Assembly (NCBI GenBank): GCA_023678885.1
Contig: CM042963.1
Span: 27,717,542 to 27,781,541, forward strand
Origin: Pogostemon cablin
Lineage: Eukaryota > Streptophyta > Magnoliopsida > Lamiales > Lamiaceae
Direction: 5' to 3'
Length of the DNA stretch: 64,000 nucleotides
Part shown: positions 1 to 12,699 of the stretch, piece by piece
Position numbering within the stretch: the stretch's first letter is position 1
Layout of the letters: each line of letters starts with the position of its first letter
The notes under the pieces: generated by a model
Database searches by the model: none
What the model was told of the DNA's origin: nothing
Seen by the model: the letters and a program-made list of their open reading frames with translations, nothing else
Position numbers and translations under genes: made by a program

Positions 1-466
1 AGGTCATTGGTATGAATTTAACCTCCATCACTTATCAAAAAATTACAGGAGCAAGACTTTAGTACACATTATACCGTCTACGCATGAAGGGAGGGGCGTA
101 CTGGAGACAACTATTAAATATTAAGTGAAGATACTCTCTATGAACTTGAGCTTTTAGATGAGGTGCACATCTAAAAGTATACTCAGTGCATGCAAGACCA
201 AATCAGACCTTGTTGCTCTCACTCAATTTAGGTTCGAGACCAAATCATATCGCCCCAAAAAAAAAAAAAATCCGAGGGTGGCAGAAAATTGTTTATAATA
301 TTTAATTGGCTAATGATTGGAAATAAATGGCAGCAGTTGTAAAGCTAACATAGAGAAGGCATGTAAAAGCAGAAAAGATAAAGGAATATAGGTATGAATA
401 TTATTAAATCCAATTATATGGAAAAAAATAAATATCTTTAGAAGTATGGAAAGGATTTTAGCATAC
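1..466 (-). other. Intron of the EDR1-like gene reaching the window edge
   Basis: This stretch follows the splice donor of the last visible kinase exon (donor GT read on the minus strand at 466-465). No further kinase sequence is seen, so the next exon (after the subdomain V region) lies left of base 1. Apart from the degenerate SMART-like repeat at 85-260 and an A-run at 257-270 I see nothing in it. Confidence 0.7.
85..260 (+). repeat. Degenerate SMART/TRIM-like relic
   Basis: The order of short motifs resembles the 3' half of the SMART element at 12416-12694: a purine-rich stretch after GCATG, then an ATTAAATATTAAGTG-like stretch, an ACTCTCTATGAA stretch and AGCTTTTAGATGAGGTG (about 150-166). 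The last motif is shared almost exactly with the LTR there. Ends and target duplication cannot be fixed, so it is an old relic of the same or a related family, lying in a kinase intron. Confidence 0.4.
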
Positions 467-3400
467 CTGGGAAGGAACTCAGTAATAATAGAAAGATTTG
501 GAGGGCGAGTGACAGCTCCCATAAATAAGACTACATTTGGATGTCTGACTCTTTTCATGATCCAAACCTAGCAAAATTATAAAAATAAACTCATACGCTC
601 CAGAAAATTAATACGTAAGCTCACCTGTTCGAACATAATTAGAGTGCTAATCAAGTTTTGAGATAGTTATTGGATAGCCTAAGAACTCTTTACATGGTTT
701 CAAAAATTAGATTCATTTGACCATTACAGATCTTGGAACGAGCAATGACTATTTTGCAAGGAACATATGAGACCATTGAAGCAATTACCTCACTTCTGAA
801 TTCTTCAAGTGATTCACCAGTTATATCTTGGTCGAGAAACTTCTTGACAGCAACTTCCTAAAAGTTGAATCAATGTGAAAAATCCTTTCTTTTTATAATC
901 AGACCACCAAAAACAAAACTTATAAACTAGAAATATAACAGATCCATGATAAAATTAATTTTATACACAGAAAATTTTTGATTTTTTACAGTAAAACATC
1001 TAGAAACTTCATAAAAATGATGTAGACACCAAGATAGATTAAAATATTCAAGACTGGTACTTCAAATGCAGAAAAGACATGGATCTTTTTTCTTTGCTGA
1101 TTGCCATGCCATTGCCAGACCATGGACTAAACAGAAAGCTGGAGTTCAGTCACTTTCACAGGGAAGATGGTCTAGTTATGGCACAAAAAAAAAAGAGAGA
1201 GAGAGAGAGAGAAAGAAACAACGTGGTAAAATGGAAATCGCAGGTCTAATTATTCTGTTTCACATTGATACAAAGTAAAGGAAAATGACATTTTATGCAC
1301 TGCTATTCATGACACTGGCTCACAAAGGCAAAAAAACTAAGGTGTAAGAAACAAACATAAAAGAATGATTTTATTGTGAAATTCAATTAAATAACAAGAA
1401 ATTATCTATCAAATTTTTCATATTCTTATATCAGGAGGAATGAAATGTAAACACTTTACAGACTTCTGACCAGCAAGTCAATTTGAAAATCATGAAAGTT
1501 ATAAAGAGGTTCTCCACTTTTAATATCCTACAGCTACTTGATGCCAGACCATTCACTTTACCTGAAGGCAACATATTTCATACAACCTGCCTTTTTTTAA
1601 TTTACAATCAGAAAATTAAATAGAATAACTGTAACCATAAGCCTTCAGACACTTACAGTTCCATGCCAGTCACCACGATATACCTCTCCATAAGATCCTG
1701 CAGCAAACAAAATAAATTAAAGTAGAAGAATAATATCCAGAGGTTTGAATTAAAATAAACATGTCAGAATATTAATTAGTAGCTGATTATAATGCAGGAT
1801 AAATACCAAGTCCGATACGCTCACCCAAGGTGATATCCTCCCAAGGTATTTCACAATCTGCTACATCATCAAGTGTTGACTCAGATTTTGAACTTTCATT
1901 TCCAGTTGACCTGTCAGATATCCTCTCACCTTCGGAATTTGCTCCCAGACCCTCATGTTCTCGGTTACCACTTCCTTTTTCATTGACTGTAACTTCTGTG
2001 TCCCCATCGATTCTTGTACACCCTGCAGTACCAAAAAGGCTGCAAGGACTATCTGGTGATTGAGCAGCAGATTCCAAGGCCTCATACTGCTTAGTAACAG
2101 CTGCAGTTGTTGCTACTACAGCTGCAGCTGTTGCAGTAGCTGCAGCTGCCACAGGAAGTTGTAGCTTTGCATCACTGTTCACCTTAGCAGCAGCAACAAC
2201 CATTGATGAGGCAACAACAGCAGCAGCAGCTGCTGCTGCAGCGGCAACGGGAACATTTTGCTTGTATTTTACTGGACCAGCTTCAGAATCTGAGGAAACA
2301 TGTTCGTTCACTTTCTTCAGATCAAACTGGTATTGTGTATGCGTATCCACATTGCCTTTAGGATAAATTACTGGATGTGGCAGTGGAGGGAGAAAAGAGT
2401 TGACACCCTTTTGCTTCAATTTTTCATCAGATCCTTTTTCTTTTTCTTCCAGTGGGGACTTGACATCTGCCAGGGGCATTTCTAACTGCTCTGGGTACAT
2501 TTCAGTGAACAAGTTTGGAGGTGCAACAACACCGCTTTCCAGTAGCACATCATGAAGCTTCTGAGCTAATTGCGGATTTTCTTTGGCAGCCTTAATCATG
2601 TATTTTGAAACATCCTTCACTTTCATTTTCCGAACAGCTGGGTTGCTAACACCTTCAGTCCATGAAGGAGACCTTGCATGTGAAGGATTATAGGGCCTAC
2701 CAGAGACTTCCAGTGCTGGCTCTCTCTTCGTGTCCCAAGATGTATTTGAACCATCAGTATATTGTTCGGATCCTCCCTGAGTTTTGATAGGTAGATTTAC
2801 TAGAGCACTTGAAGATAGATATTCTTCTTCGTCCATTGATTCCTTTTTCATAGCAATACTCTCCGTTATGGGTCTTTGCCCCATTGTACTGAACTCAGAG
2901 ATGTCTTCTGATGAACTAGTTGTTCCACCGCTAGATGAAGCCACATGAGAAGGACCAGCACTTGAAGAAACATGGCAGGTATAAAGGAAGGACTCATCAT
3001 AGTCCATATGGGCTCCTGCTGCATCAGATGGGATAAGTGTACCAGGATCGGCCATCAAATCAACAATGTATTCCCTGTAGCATGTTTCCACTTTTTAAGG
3101 AGAGGTGAACACAGGGAGAAAGCTATGCACCCTTTAGGATCACTTATCAACCAAAATATATTCAAAAATCTAATATGAGACAATATCATACATAAGAAAG
3201 TTCATTACAATTCTAGAACGAGCTGCAATGTTGATAACCTTTGAATGGATTAGCAAGAATTAGTAAAATTGTTTTTGAGTATTAAGAAGCAACAATGGGG
3301 TGTGGCCAGATTCAGCATCCTAGCTTTTACTTGAGCAAAGGGATGCATCTTCAGTACAAATGTCAACAAAAAATCAGAACTGTTGATGCATTGCATTTAA

Positions 3401-6400
3401 ACAGTGATATAATTTATTTCAGGAGTCCATATTGGAATTCATAATGCATTTTGGCAAAAATCAATTGGAAAGATATCTGAGAATACAGCAACTAAACAGC
3501 ACATACCTTCCACCATCAATCTTCACAAAGTTTATTGCCACGTCATCAGAACCTGTAAACTGCTGTCCTTTGACCAAGCGACAAGGGATGCCCAAACTAT
3601 CAGCCAAAACCTGCACAGCCATGAAAAATACATGTATGATTGTTAAAAATTGAATAGACTTTGCCAATACTAAACAAATAAACTATTTGGACATCCTTCA
3701 CTGACAGTCAAATGCTCATTTGCACATATCCATGCAAGAATAGTTCCAGATTAAATTTAACTTGCCACACGAAATGTGAAGATAATCACATCATATGTAT
3801 TTCATTTGACATTTCCCACCCAAATGTAGATCCATGAACCAATTGAACATACAATTATTGATAATTGACAGCATTTACAAGAACTAAGACATGAACAGAA
3901 ATATTTAGAATTAAAATCCAAAATTTATCTTTCAATAAAGATTACTAGTACTATTCAAAATCTTATAGTAGAAAATAAACAAATTTAGACCACACAGAAA
4001 TGCAAGTACATCTTCTGCGTACATATGCTTACTAACCATGCCTGTGTTGTCATGGTATTGACACTACTAAACAGGTTTGGTTCCACAATGGGAAATATGT
4101 AGCTACCTCATGATGCTTGAATTAGGTCAACCAAAGAGGGGAATACCCATTAATTATGAGAAACAGAGAGGGAGAAAGGGAGCCATGTGTAAATAGTATA
4201 GTTCAAAAAGTCTCAAGCAGAAGCATTTTATACCTTAAACAGCAAAGCACGATGACGAGCCAATCCAACCGTCAGAGAACCAATAGGCAAAACCATGCTC
4301 CCATGGTTTAACTTCATAGTATGACTGATGTTTCTCCATTGTATCAACATACTGTCAGGGTCACCAGCTGGGCCTCCCATGTGATCCGAAACTAAAGTAG
4401 CAAGCTTCTGCACCATATTGTGTGTTACAGAATGGACAGAATGTGACCTTAATCTGGAACACATTTCTAATGCCTTCTGCTCAAGTTTCAACAACTTGGT
4501 GTCAGCTTCTTTATTTACAAGAATGGCTTCCCAGCTAATATTATCAGATGCAGGTGTTCCTTGCAAATCAACAAGGGATGGCATTCTAGATGAAGTGGAA
4601 TCAGTCAAGATGCCATAAAGATCATAGAAACCATCCAGAATCTTGTCATCGTAGCTAAGGGCATTGTAATTCTGTGAAGCATGGATAAATCTAGAATATG
4701 AGATATGTTAGAAAGGAAAGTACAGAGGATCATGCATCTGTAGAGAAGATTATGAATACGAAAACTCTAACACTCCATATTCATTACTAATATATTGAGA
4801 ATGCCCTTTTTGTCAACCCAATTCATTTTAATCCATACTATCATATTTTTGAGAATTGAGATCCAACACAATCAAATTGATCCAATCATAAAACTTCCTA
4901 AGAAATTCTACTTTGATGGGAACCAATTTATGTTTCCTTCCCTTATTACATTAAACCCCATCTTTTTATAGATCATGCCTCATTAAAATAAAGGTCACGG
5001 CTATTAACACCTTCAGATACTCTCTATAAACCAGAGATGTTAAATATACCAATTATTTTCCCACTAAATTCACCCCACAAAGGACAATTATTCCCTTCCC
5101 TATAACACCCAAATTCTAACATATTCTCTCCCATACACCTTTCTCTTACACACACTCATTTAAAGACAATTCCTTCTACAATTATTCTCTTCTACTAGAT
5201 AGCAACAGACCAAGATTTAAAGGCAATTCCCACCTAATTCATTATTCTTAATTATTATATAATGTCAGATGATGATCCCTTTTTTCAGTTTTGGGATTAA
5301 TCCATTGACACTTTGAGGAGAGGGAAATAAAACAGATTGCAGAATAACACTATGCTCCCCTTATAAATTAGGCAACTTAACATCTCAAATTAAATCAAAA
5401 TATCAGCAAGAAAGATTAAAAAAACTCAATATATAATGCCCCAAGAAACACATATATATTCTAATTACTTACACACATCATATGAAATTAGGATCGGTAT
5501 AAAGTCAAAAGGTATAAATAACATGTGCAAAGTTGATGATCGATTGCGTAAAGCATGATTGAATACCAGCCTCTTTTTTAATGCAATTTCCAATGGGTTT
5601 GCAGAAACTTAATTACTGGCAATATCATTACCACAGCTTAGCGTTAGCTGTTTTAGTTTGCAGAGGGACGACTCTTTAGAGAAAATGGAGACAGGCGTTC
5701 GATCTTATGTCTGAGAAATTGGAAGGTACTATCTAAAGCACTGTGAATTACACAATTTATTCTAATAGATAAAAGCAGAATCAAATTCCTATAATTCCTT
5801 AAATTATGAAGATCAGAATACTAGTTATGGAATAGTAAATGGACAGTTGAACATTGATTCTTCATTTATGAAGAATCAAATAGAAAAGGAGAACTGAGCG
5901 GATATTTTCTGTTATTGAAGATATGGAACGAAGATGAACAACATTATGCCAAAAAAAACTAAGTTATATGTAGGATAAATGTCGTTTCCTACAGATTACT
6001 TAGTCCATAATATTTTAAGGTGCATACAGAGTTATTGGAGGTGTTAATGGCCCGGGCATAAAATAAATTTAAGGAACTTTCTTCCCACCTCATAGCAGCT
6101 AGCGTCTTATTAACCCAAAGGGTAGCCTCTGATTTCATTTTCTGCAATTAGTTTATAAGCCCGTTCTTGCCTTTAGCCATTTCTTTTTTTTTTTAAAGAA
6201 TGAAAACAGTACAAAGCATAAATCCAATCTTCAATTTTTCCTTTGACTCTTCCTTTAAATTAATCTCTATCCACGAGGTAGCAAGGGATACTCCGATAAG
6301 ATATAGAATTCTCGCATCAAATGTTCGATTTTCTTTAAACAGAGGTGGGGATTGATTTCTTTTACATAAATACATTATTTGTCCTTGATCAAATACTACT

Positions 6401-9400
6401 TGTGTTTTACCTTGCTTATTGACTTATGAATGATTTGGGTCAATGGAAGATATTTCAGATTTGAAGTACGCACATGTTACATATAGTAAAGATGTTTACA
6501 TTGAATTATTAATGAAATTCAAAGAAAGATTGGATTTCGTGTAAAGACGTTAAGTGAGTTATGTTACAAACTTATGCCATTATAAATTTGTTAACAAATA
6601 ATTATCCCCACTCAGTCATGGTTAGCTCACCCCTTTATTTTAAAATAAAATCATTTTAGGTTGAGTCTACCATGACACATTGAGGGAGGATGCATTGCAA
6701 GAATTTATTTTTGTGAATAAATTAGTTTCCTTGAACATCTTGGAATTGGTTTCTGCTTTCTTTTGTTGATATTTGATGATGGTTAATTCCACTACTTCCG
6801 TATGTTTTTAACTACTCACGGAATGAGTGGTTGTTTTACCATCTCTTAAACCATGTTCAATACATTAAGGACATTTCTTTAGTCAATTTCCCTGCATTGC
6901 CATCTACTAAAATTTAGCTTGTTTTTAATATTAAGTGGTTAACTAATTTAGTAATCAAACAATTTTACGTCGTATTTAAATTCCCTATATCTCCATGAAT
7001 GCACAAGAAAAAAAAGGTGTCATAAACATTGTCACCTAAAATAGATTTCCATTATTTTCAACATATTTTAAACAATCTAAGAAGGCTGAGAATAGAAAGA
7101 AAGGATATACAGAACATATTATACAGAGCGCTTTTTATATATTTCTAAATAAGAAGAACTCCATATTCTTTACCACGCCTAGGTCAAAAGAATATAAGAT
7201 GATGAGATGGCAAAAGTTCCAGCCTCAATTGCTAGTTGATACAGATTATATTGCATATGGCATCCAATAAGAATAGAAAAGTCATTTGTTCTCAAAGCAG
7301 AGAACCAAGATTAAAATTAAAAAAGGAAAGAAGTTAACTATATGCCAGTTCAGATTCTCATCTCAGTTTCAGTTTGGTTTTTCATTTGGTATTTCATATA
7401 TTAAAACACTATACCTTAATATTAATAATTAAACCCTAAAACACATGGTGTAAATCTGAACCGTAAAAAATACACTTGGCATCAATTTAGAGAGTGAAAC
7501 ATTAGATGAAACATTAACTGGAATAGATGATTTCAATTGACTATATGCTGATTCCATCATTAGGAATATGGTGGGAGTCCGCATACGAAAAAATATCAAA
7601 CAACGGACTCTAACCAATTTCTCGCCCACCTGGTTATTAATATGTCTTCCTACTCTTCATGCACTTCATATTTTAAATTGTGCGCATATTTTGTAACAAC
7701 TTATTTGCATGCTTGAGCTATCATGTAAGTCTGAAATCACAAAGAACTATGGATTGATAAGAGACAATAATGGAGAACATACACGTGGTAAAAGATTGTT
7801 GAAAGCAAATGCAAAAGTTGAAAGTGATTGATACTTGTTATAGGTTTGACTTCTACAGAAATTAGAACAACTTGTCTAGTTAATGAAGCAAGAATTAATT
7901 CGTTTCACTGAGCTTGATAGCACTACAGAGGTGTCGCCCCCACCAGGCAGAAGGTGTAACTCACTCGAGTAAATTACTTTCCCTTTATGCAACTTTTAAA
8001 TTGCCATGCATTACACTGATTCAGCATTGATTTATTGAATACAAAATCATAAAAATTCACATTTAGTCAGAGCTTTTCAGATGCCTCCTTTCAAGGAGCT
8101 TGAGTCATTAATCATGATTCTTTAGTCCTTTAGTAGTGGTTCCTATTAAGGTATTCGAATGATTGATGTAGGACAGAGTTAGCTTTCATTGGTTATATAT
8201 CTATATAAAAAATTCTTTCTTGATTCATAATCTGTTTTATAAATTAACTAATGTTTGAGACATTTATTGAGTTTGAAATGTTTCTTACCCATCATCTAAC
8301 CACAAATGATTTAGCTACGAAAACTAAAGCAAATTATGTCTAAGCTTCAAGATATGATAAGGATAAATCTTAGTTTTATTTACCAGTTAAGTTAATCACT
8401 TTATTAGATAACGTACAGTAGCAATCAAAAATCCTGCAGCATTTGGTCTTGAAGTCTCTGGTACTATTCATCTACTAGTTTTACTTCAAACTTGAAATAG
8501 CTATCTCCATTAACTTAAAAAAAAATTTGAAGAATCTTTCTGTTATAAACTAATTTTCTCAATAAGTCACAAGATATAACAAGGAATGGCCATTCTCAAA
8601 TAGAAACCTTAGGAATTAAAATTAAATACATAATACATTTTTGTTCACCATTTTATGTTTTACCCAATTGTTTAGCACTTCTAATGAAGCAATGAGTAGT
8701 TGCACATACAATGTTACCACCCATAATCTCAAGCACACTAGAATGTAATACAGAAATATGTGGTGGCACTCTAAATCCAAACTGTTTGCAGCTAATCAAT
8801 GAATACTCTTTCTCCCTCTTCCACACTCCTTAACATGGCCCATCATGGTTAACACATTTAGTTAAAGTTCATGATACTGACCGTGTAGTAGAACTAATAG
8901 AAATAGAACACAAGAACTAAAGATCACAATTATGTAAGCAGTCAAACCACATAATCATTTGGTGGATACAAAACAATGAAACAGCAGTTTACTCTATTTC
9001 AATCAACATTCACAAGTGCCAATGACGGAAAAATGTTTTGACTAAAATCTGAAAACCGGAATACGGGAATATATACGTACCCAATATCTGAATGCCAAAA
9101 CCTCAGCTGGGGTATTTTCAGGAGGACAAGAGCCTAAGCTAATCTTCTTCACAGCTTCAATTTGAACAGCTTCCGGGTCCTCCTTTGCACTCAATTCCAA
9201 AGCTAACTGAATTTGATATTCCTCCTCTATATCATTCTCCCTCGTGCTAGACCCTGAATCACGCCTCACTGCATCAAGTGCAGCATCCATGCTACTACTG
9301 CCCACAGAATCAGAAGGATCAATTCTCTCACTTCTTGTCACATTAGAGGATGATGGGGGACTAGGACTATGCCTATTTGTAACAGAATTTAACCACCCTG

Positions 9401-9560
9401 AAATTGTGGAAAAGGGTTTATGCTCTGACTTAGAGTGGGGCAACCTTTCCCTTGTTGAACCATCGAAGATCGACTTATTACCTTTTGATGATGAAGAAGA
9501 GCCTTCAGAATCTTCAGATTGATTAGATCCTATATGTAGTCTCTTCAAGAAATTTTTCAT
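467..9560 (-). CDS. EDR1-like: EDR1/CTR1-type Raf-like MAPKKK, 5' part (seven coding exons)
   Basis: Minus-strand exons, each with GT-AG borders and matching phase: 9081-9560 (start codon 9558-9560), 4234-4671, 3507-3610, 1807-3074, 1657-1697, 789-857 and 467-567. Together they give about 833 residues before the window edge. Residues about 110-360 form the EDR1/CTR1 N-terminal domain (EEYQIQLALELSAKEDPEA; PCRLVKGQQF; YIVDLMADPGTLIP). An Ala/Val-rich segment lies at about 616-667. The kinase domain starts near 757 with the glycine loop GLGSYGEV, the VAVKK lysine at about 782, and RHPNVVLFMGAVTRPPNLS. The family is known for serine/threonine kinases that restrain defence, stress and ethylene responses. 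EDR1 is the best match from memory; a close paralogue is possible. The catalytic loop and C-lobe are outside the window. No stops or frameshifts occur in the exons, so this looks like a working gene. Confidence 0.93.
4672..9080 (-). other. Long intron of the EDR1-like gene
   Basis: The intron between coding exons 1 and 2 is about 4.4 kb. Its donor is GTACGT after the TGG codon at 9081-9083 and its acceptor is TTCACAG before the AATTAC that starts exon 2. It is AT-rich with no open frame that looks like a gene. A short C/G-rich patch sits at about 7930-7965. I found no clear terminal repeats or target duplications, so any transposon inside is too old to call by eye. Confidence 0.75.
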
Positions 9561-10250
9561 TTCTTATCCCCAAAGGAGAAATAATCAATGCTAAAGAAAC
9601 AAGAATCTGTACAAAAATCTATCCATTGTCTCAGACCAAGCATGAACTTAAATCATCAAAGGGAAAATCTCAAAGTATAAAACCCCCTAAACAAACGATT
9701 TAGCTCAATCTCCAAGACTTTAAAACAAAACCCATCAACACCATAATAGTAGAGCTTTTTGCACACTTAAAACCATAACACTAACAGAGAGAACACGCCT
9801 GCCTCCGCCCAACTCAAGTCAATGAATATTATATCAATACGACTTCAAGCCTTTCTAACAAAGAACAACAATAATGTTACATTACAAGCTGGATTATAAC
9901 TAAATAAAGATTGCTCTTCTCTACTCTCCAGCCTCAGATTTCAACAGAACTAGCAAACGGAGAGGGATAGAGGGTCATGAAGAAGAGCCTATTACCATCT
10001 TGAATCGTGTGAAGATAGAGAAACTAGGAGGGGGGTGGGAGTTCCTTGGGGTGGATTGCAGAAATACTGAAATATAAGAGAGATGAGTGTAATTGGTCAT
10101 TTTGGAAAAGAAAGAAAGAGAAAGAAAAAGAGAGAGAGAGAGAGAGAGAAGGCAAATGCAGCAGCGGAGACAGTAAACAAGTGGGAAAAAGAGTAGGACC
10201 TCCAACAAAAACGACCCACTTCCACAATATTAATAGTGCTTAATATGCCC
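9561..10250 (-). promoter_or_regulatory. 5' UTR (probably with an intron) and promoter of the EDR1-like gene
   Basis: Upstream of the start codon the minus strand shows a good acceptor (TTTCTTTAG, ending at 9591) and a possible donor (GATG/GTAATA, GT at 9995-9994). These suggest a leader intron of about 405 bases. A pure CT/TC run on the minus strand (about 10085-10150) is typical of plant core promoters and leaders. No convincing TATA box was found, and the transcription start was not located. The leader intron is inference from splice signals only. Confidence 0.5.
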
Positions 10251-10280
10251 CTTTTTTCCTTCCCCACCCCCCTATAAGAC

Positions 10281-11455
10281 TAGGGGTGGGCGGTATGGCA
10301 TACCGAAGATTTTTGGTCATACCATATACCGTATCGAAATTTTCGGTATTTAAAAAATCATACCGTTACCTTACCTAAACTTTCGGTATACCTTAGTTCG
10401 GTATACCAATATTTCGGTATAAGAAAATAGTATACCTTCTACTTACCAATATTTCGGTATGCCATACCATACCTAAAATATCGGTATATATCATCCTATT
10501 ACATAGTTTGCTATACCGTTATACATCTAAAATTCAATAAATCTTATAAAAACCATGTACTAGAAAAGTGAAAGATAGCTATAAAACATACTCTAATAAA
10601 TAACAAATTCAAAAATATACGACAATCTGCAAACGACCAAATTAAATAAGAGTAAGTCTCATGAAAACCGGGTTTACAGGTAAGCCTTATTTTTTAATAT
10701 TACTCTTTAATATATAAAAAATAACTCTTTGAAGAGTAATAATTTTTACACAATAGAGTAATAATTCGTATCTCTAAAAAGTAATTTTTCATGTACTTAA
10801 AGTAATCGATACATCGGGATTTACAAGAATTTGAAGAGTAATTTTTTAATTTAAAAAGTAACAATTCATATGCTAAAGAGTAATTTTTTATGTACTAAAC
10901 AGTAACCGAGTTTACATAATTAATATATCTAAACCCGTTTTACAAAGTGTTTGTCATTAAATAAATAGTACCTAAGAGATCTACACAAAAATATATGGAA
11001 CTTATATTAAAATCAACACTTTTAAATTTTCATATACATAGAATTACTTAATTAAAAAATAAGTACTAATATCATGTAAGTCAATGATCTTTATCAATAA
11101 TTTATAATTATGAAGAAATATACAGTAGGATTTTAGATTTAATCTTTAATAAAATAGTGTATATATATAATTTAATTAAAAATTATAATACATAAATAAT
11201 AATTATAATTGTATATATCATCTAATATGGTAATATCGTATCATATAACTCAAAAAATTGAATATTTTACGGTATTTCGGCATATACCAAAATACCGCGG
11301 TATTGATTATTTATATACCTTTATCGTACCAAAATTTTCAATACGGTATCATACCTTACCAAAAATTTCGGCATACCTAAAATTTCGGTAAAATCGGTAT
11401 TTTTCGTTATGATAAGGGCGGTATACCAAAATTTCGGTATTTTTCCCCAGCCCTA
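10281..11455. mobile_element. Non-autonomous hAT element, 1175 bp
   Basis: Perfect 8-bp direct repeats TATAAGAC (10273-10280 and 11456-11463) flank the element, as expected of hAT insertions. The ends are imperfect inverted repeats: TAGGGGTGGGCGG on the left, with the complement of CCCCAGCCCTA on the right. Both subterminal regions are packed with copies of a CGGTAT-type word (TTTCGGTAT and its inverse ATACCGAAA), the arrangement to which hAT transposases bind. The interior is AT-rich with no transposase, so mobility would need a related autonomous element. It sits about 0.7 kb upstream of the EDR1-like start codon. Confidence 0.85.
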
Positions 11456-11643
11456 TATAAGACCAAGTCCATTACTTCAGCTTGTACCTTTCACTATCAA
11501 AACACGTAGAATTCTGATTAAATAATGATTCCGAGCATCCTTGTTAAAATCGTCTATTTAAATGATGTTTAGATTTATTTAGAAACAGATTTAAATGATG
11601 TTTTTTTTATTATTAAATAAGAAAAAGAATTCAATATTAAGAT

Positions 11644-12398
11644 TGTTGGTGGTCAATTAGCACAATGTTATAATTATGGGCAAAATAAAAATGAGAGTCC
11701 AACACTTATGTAGAGCCCAAATGAGAAGAGATTGGCCCAAATTGAATACTCCCTCCGTCTCACAATAAGGGTCTCTTTTTTCTATTTTGATCGTCCCACC
11801 CAAAGGGTTCTCTTTCCTTTTTTACACACATGGGACCCACTCATCCCCTCTAATACAATTAAAACATGGGGCTCATACTCCCACTAATACAACTACTCAC
11901 TACACATTAAATAATAATACTCCTTAATCCACGTGCCAAAAAACAAAAACTACCCTTGTCGTGGGACGGAGGGAGTAGGTAATATCCACCGGTGAAGAAG
12001 AGAAAGGATTTCGGACAGTTGCAAGGGGGATAATATGTCAAATCCTTCAAAACCTACGCCAATTCTGTTCAAAGAGAGAGAAAACCGTTATTGAAGAGCT
12101 CTTGAAGAAAATGATGGCAATGAAATCATGGTAATTAAGCAAAAACAAGTAAATCCTCTTTTCTCTAAAATTCTCTCCTCTCCTCTCTAAAATTCTCTCC
12201 TCTCCTTCCTCGTTCTCTATACTCATCCTCTGTTATCTTTCATTTCTTACATGTGATACTAGGCTATGGAGTTACCCTCCTTCTTTTATCAATCAATTTT
12301 CCCTTAGAAACTCATTTTCTTGATTTGATTGTTTGTTTATAGATATTTGTGTTATCTCTCAAACCTCATATCAATACAAACCTTATTAGGTCATAACA
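11644..12398 (+). mobile_element. Probable 5' LTR of gypsy element G
   Basis: It starts TGTTGGTGG and ends ATAACA, followed by a degenerate initiator-tRNA-Met primer site (TTGGCATCC from 12401). The span includes the 227-bp Stowaway insertion, so the original LTR was about 530 bp. CT-rich sequence at 12150-12240 would be leader or U5. No matching 3' LTR was found in the window because the element is truncated near 23770, so the ends rest on the TG/CA rule and the primer site only. Confidence 0.5.
11749..11975. mobile_element. Stowaway-type MITE, 227 bp
   Basis: The terminal inverted repeats begin CTCCCTCCGTC and end GGGACGGAGGGAG, with TA on each side (11747-11748 and 11976-11977). This is the classic signature of plant Stowaway MITEs moved by mariner-like transposases. 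It contains no coding sequence. It is nested in the probable LTR of element G. Confidence 0.9.
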
Positions 12399-12415
12399 AC
12401 TTGGCATCCAGAATA

Positions 12416-12694
12416 TGTTAGAGTGATTTGATTAAGTATTAAACGACTCTCCTCTCTATCAGCTTAAGCTTTTAGATGAGGTGATCATTTATCATGGTAT
12501 CAGAGCACATGGTTAATAAATGTCAGGGTTCGAACCTCACCGCAATCCATTTATGAGAAAATTCCACATGCAAGGCTTGAGGCAAAAGTTAACCCTCCTT
12601 GCATGTGAGGAGGCGTGTTAGAGTGATTTGATTGAGTATTAAACGACTCTCCTCTCTATCAGCTAAAGCTTTTAGATGAGATGGTCATTTAACA
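12416..12694 (+). mobile_element. SMART/TRIM: complete miniature LTR retrotransposon, 279 bp
   Basis: Two 79-bp LTRs (12416-12494 and 12616-12694) begin TGTTAGAGTG and end ATCA or AACA, with about six differences by eye. Directly after the first LTR is a perfect initiator-tRNA-Met primer site, TGGTATCAGAGC (12495-12506). The 121-bp interior ends in a purine-rich stretch (TGTGAGGAGGCG) before the second LTR. The flanks are GAATA and GAACA, a 5-bp duplication with one change. It has no coding capacity and fits the SMART class of very small LTR elements, which must be mobilised in trans. It landed within 20 bp of G's own primer site. Confidence 0.9.
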
Positions 12695-12699
12695 GAACA

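Noticed and set aside
4672..9080. Small open stretches in the long intron (for example 6193-6375 and 7429-7629)
   Set aside because: Short and AT-rich, without similarity I can recognise, and inside an intron whose splice sites and phase are clear.
9996..10250. Separate gene upstream of the kinase (open stretches on both strands near 9975-10243)
   Set aside because: These frames exist because of the GA/CT run and end within it. The position fits the leader and promoter of the kinase gene.
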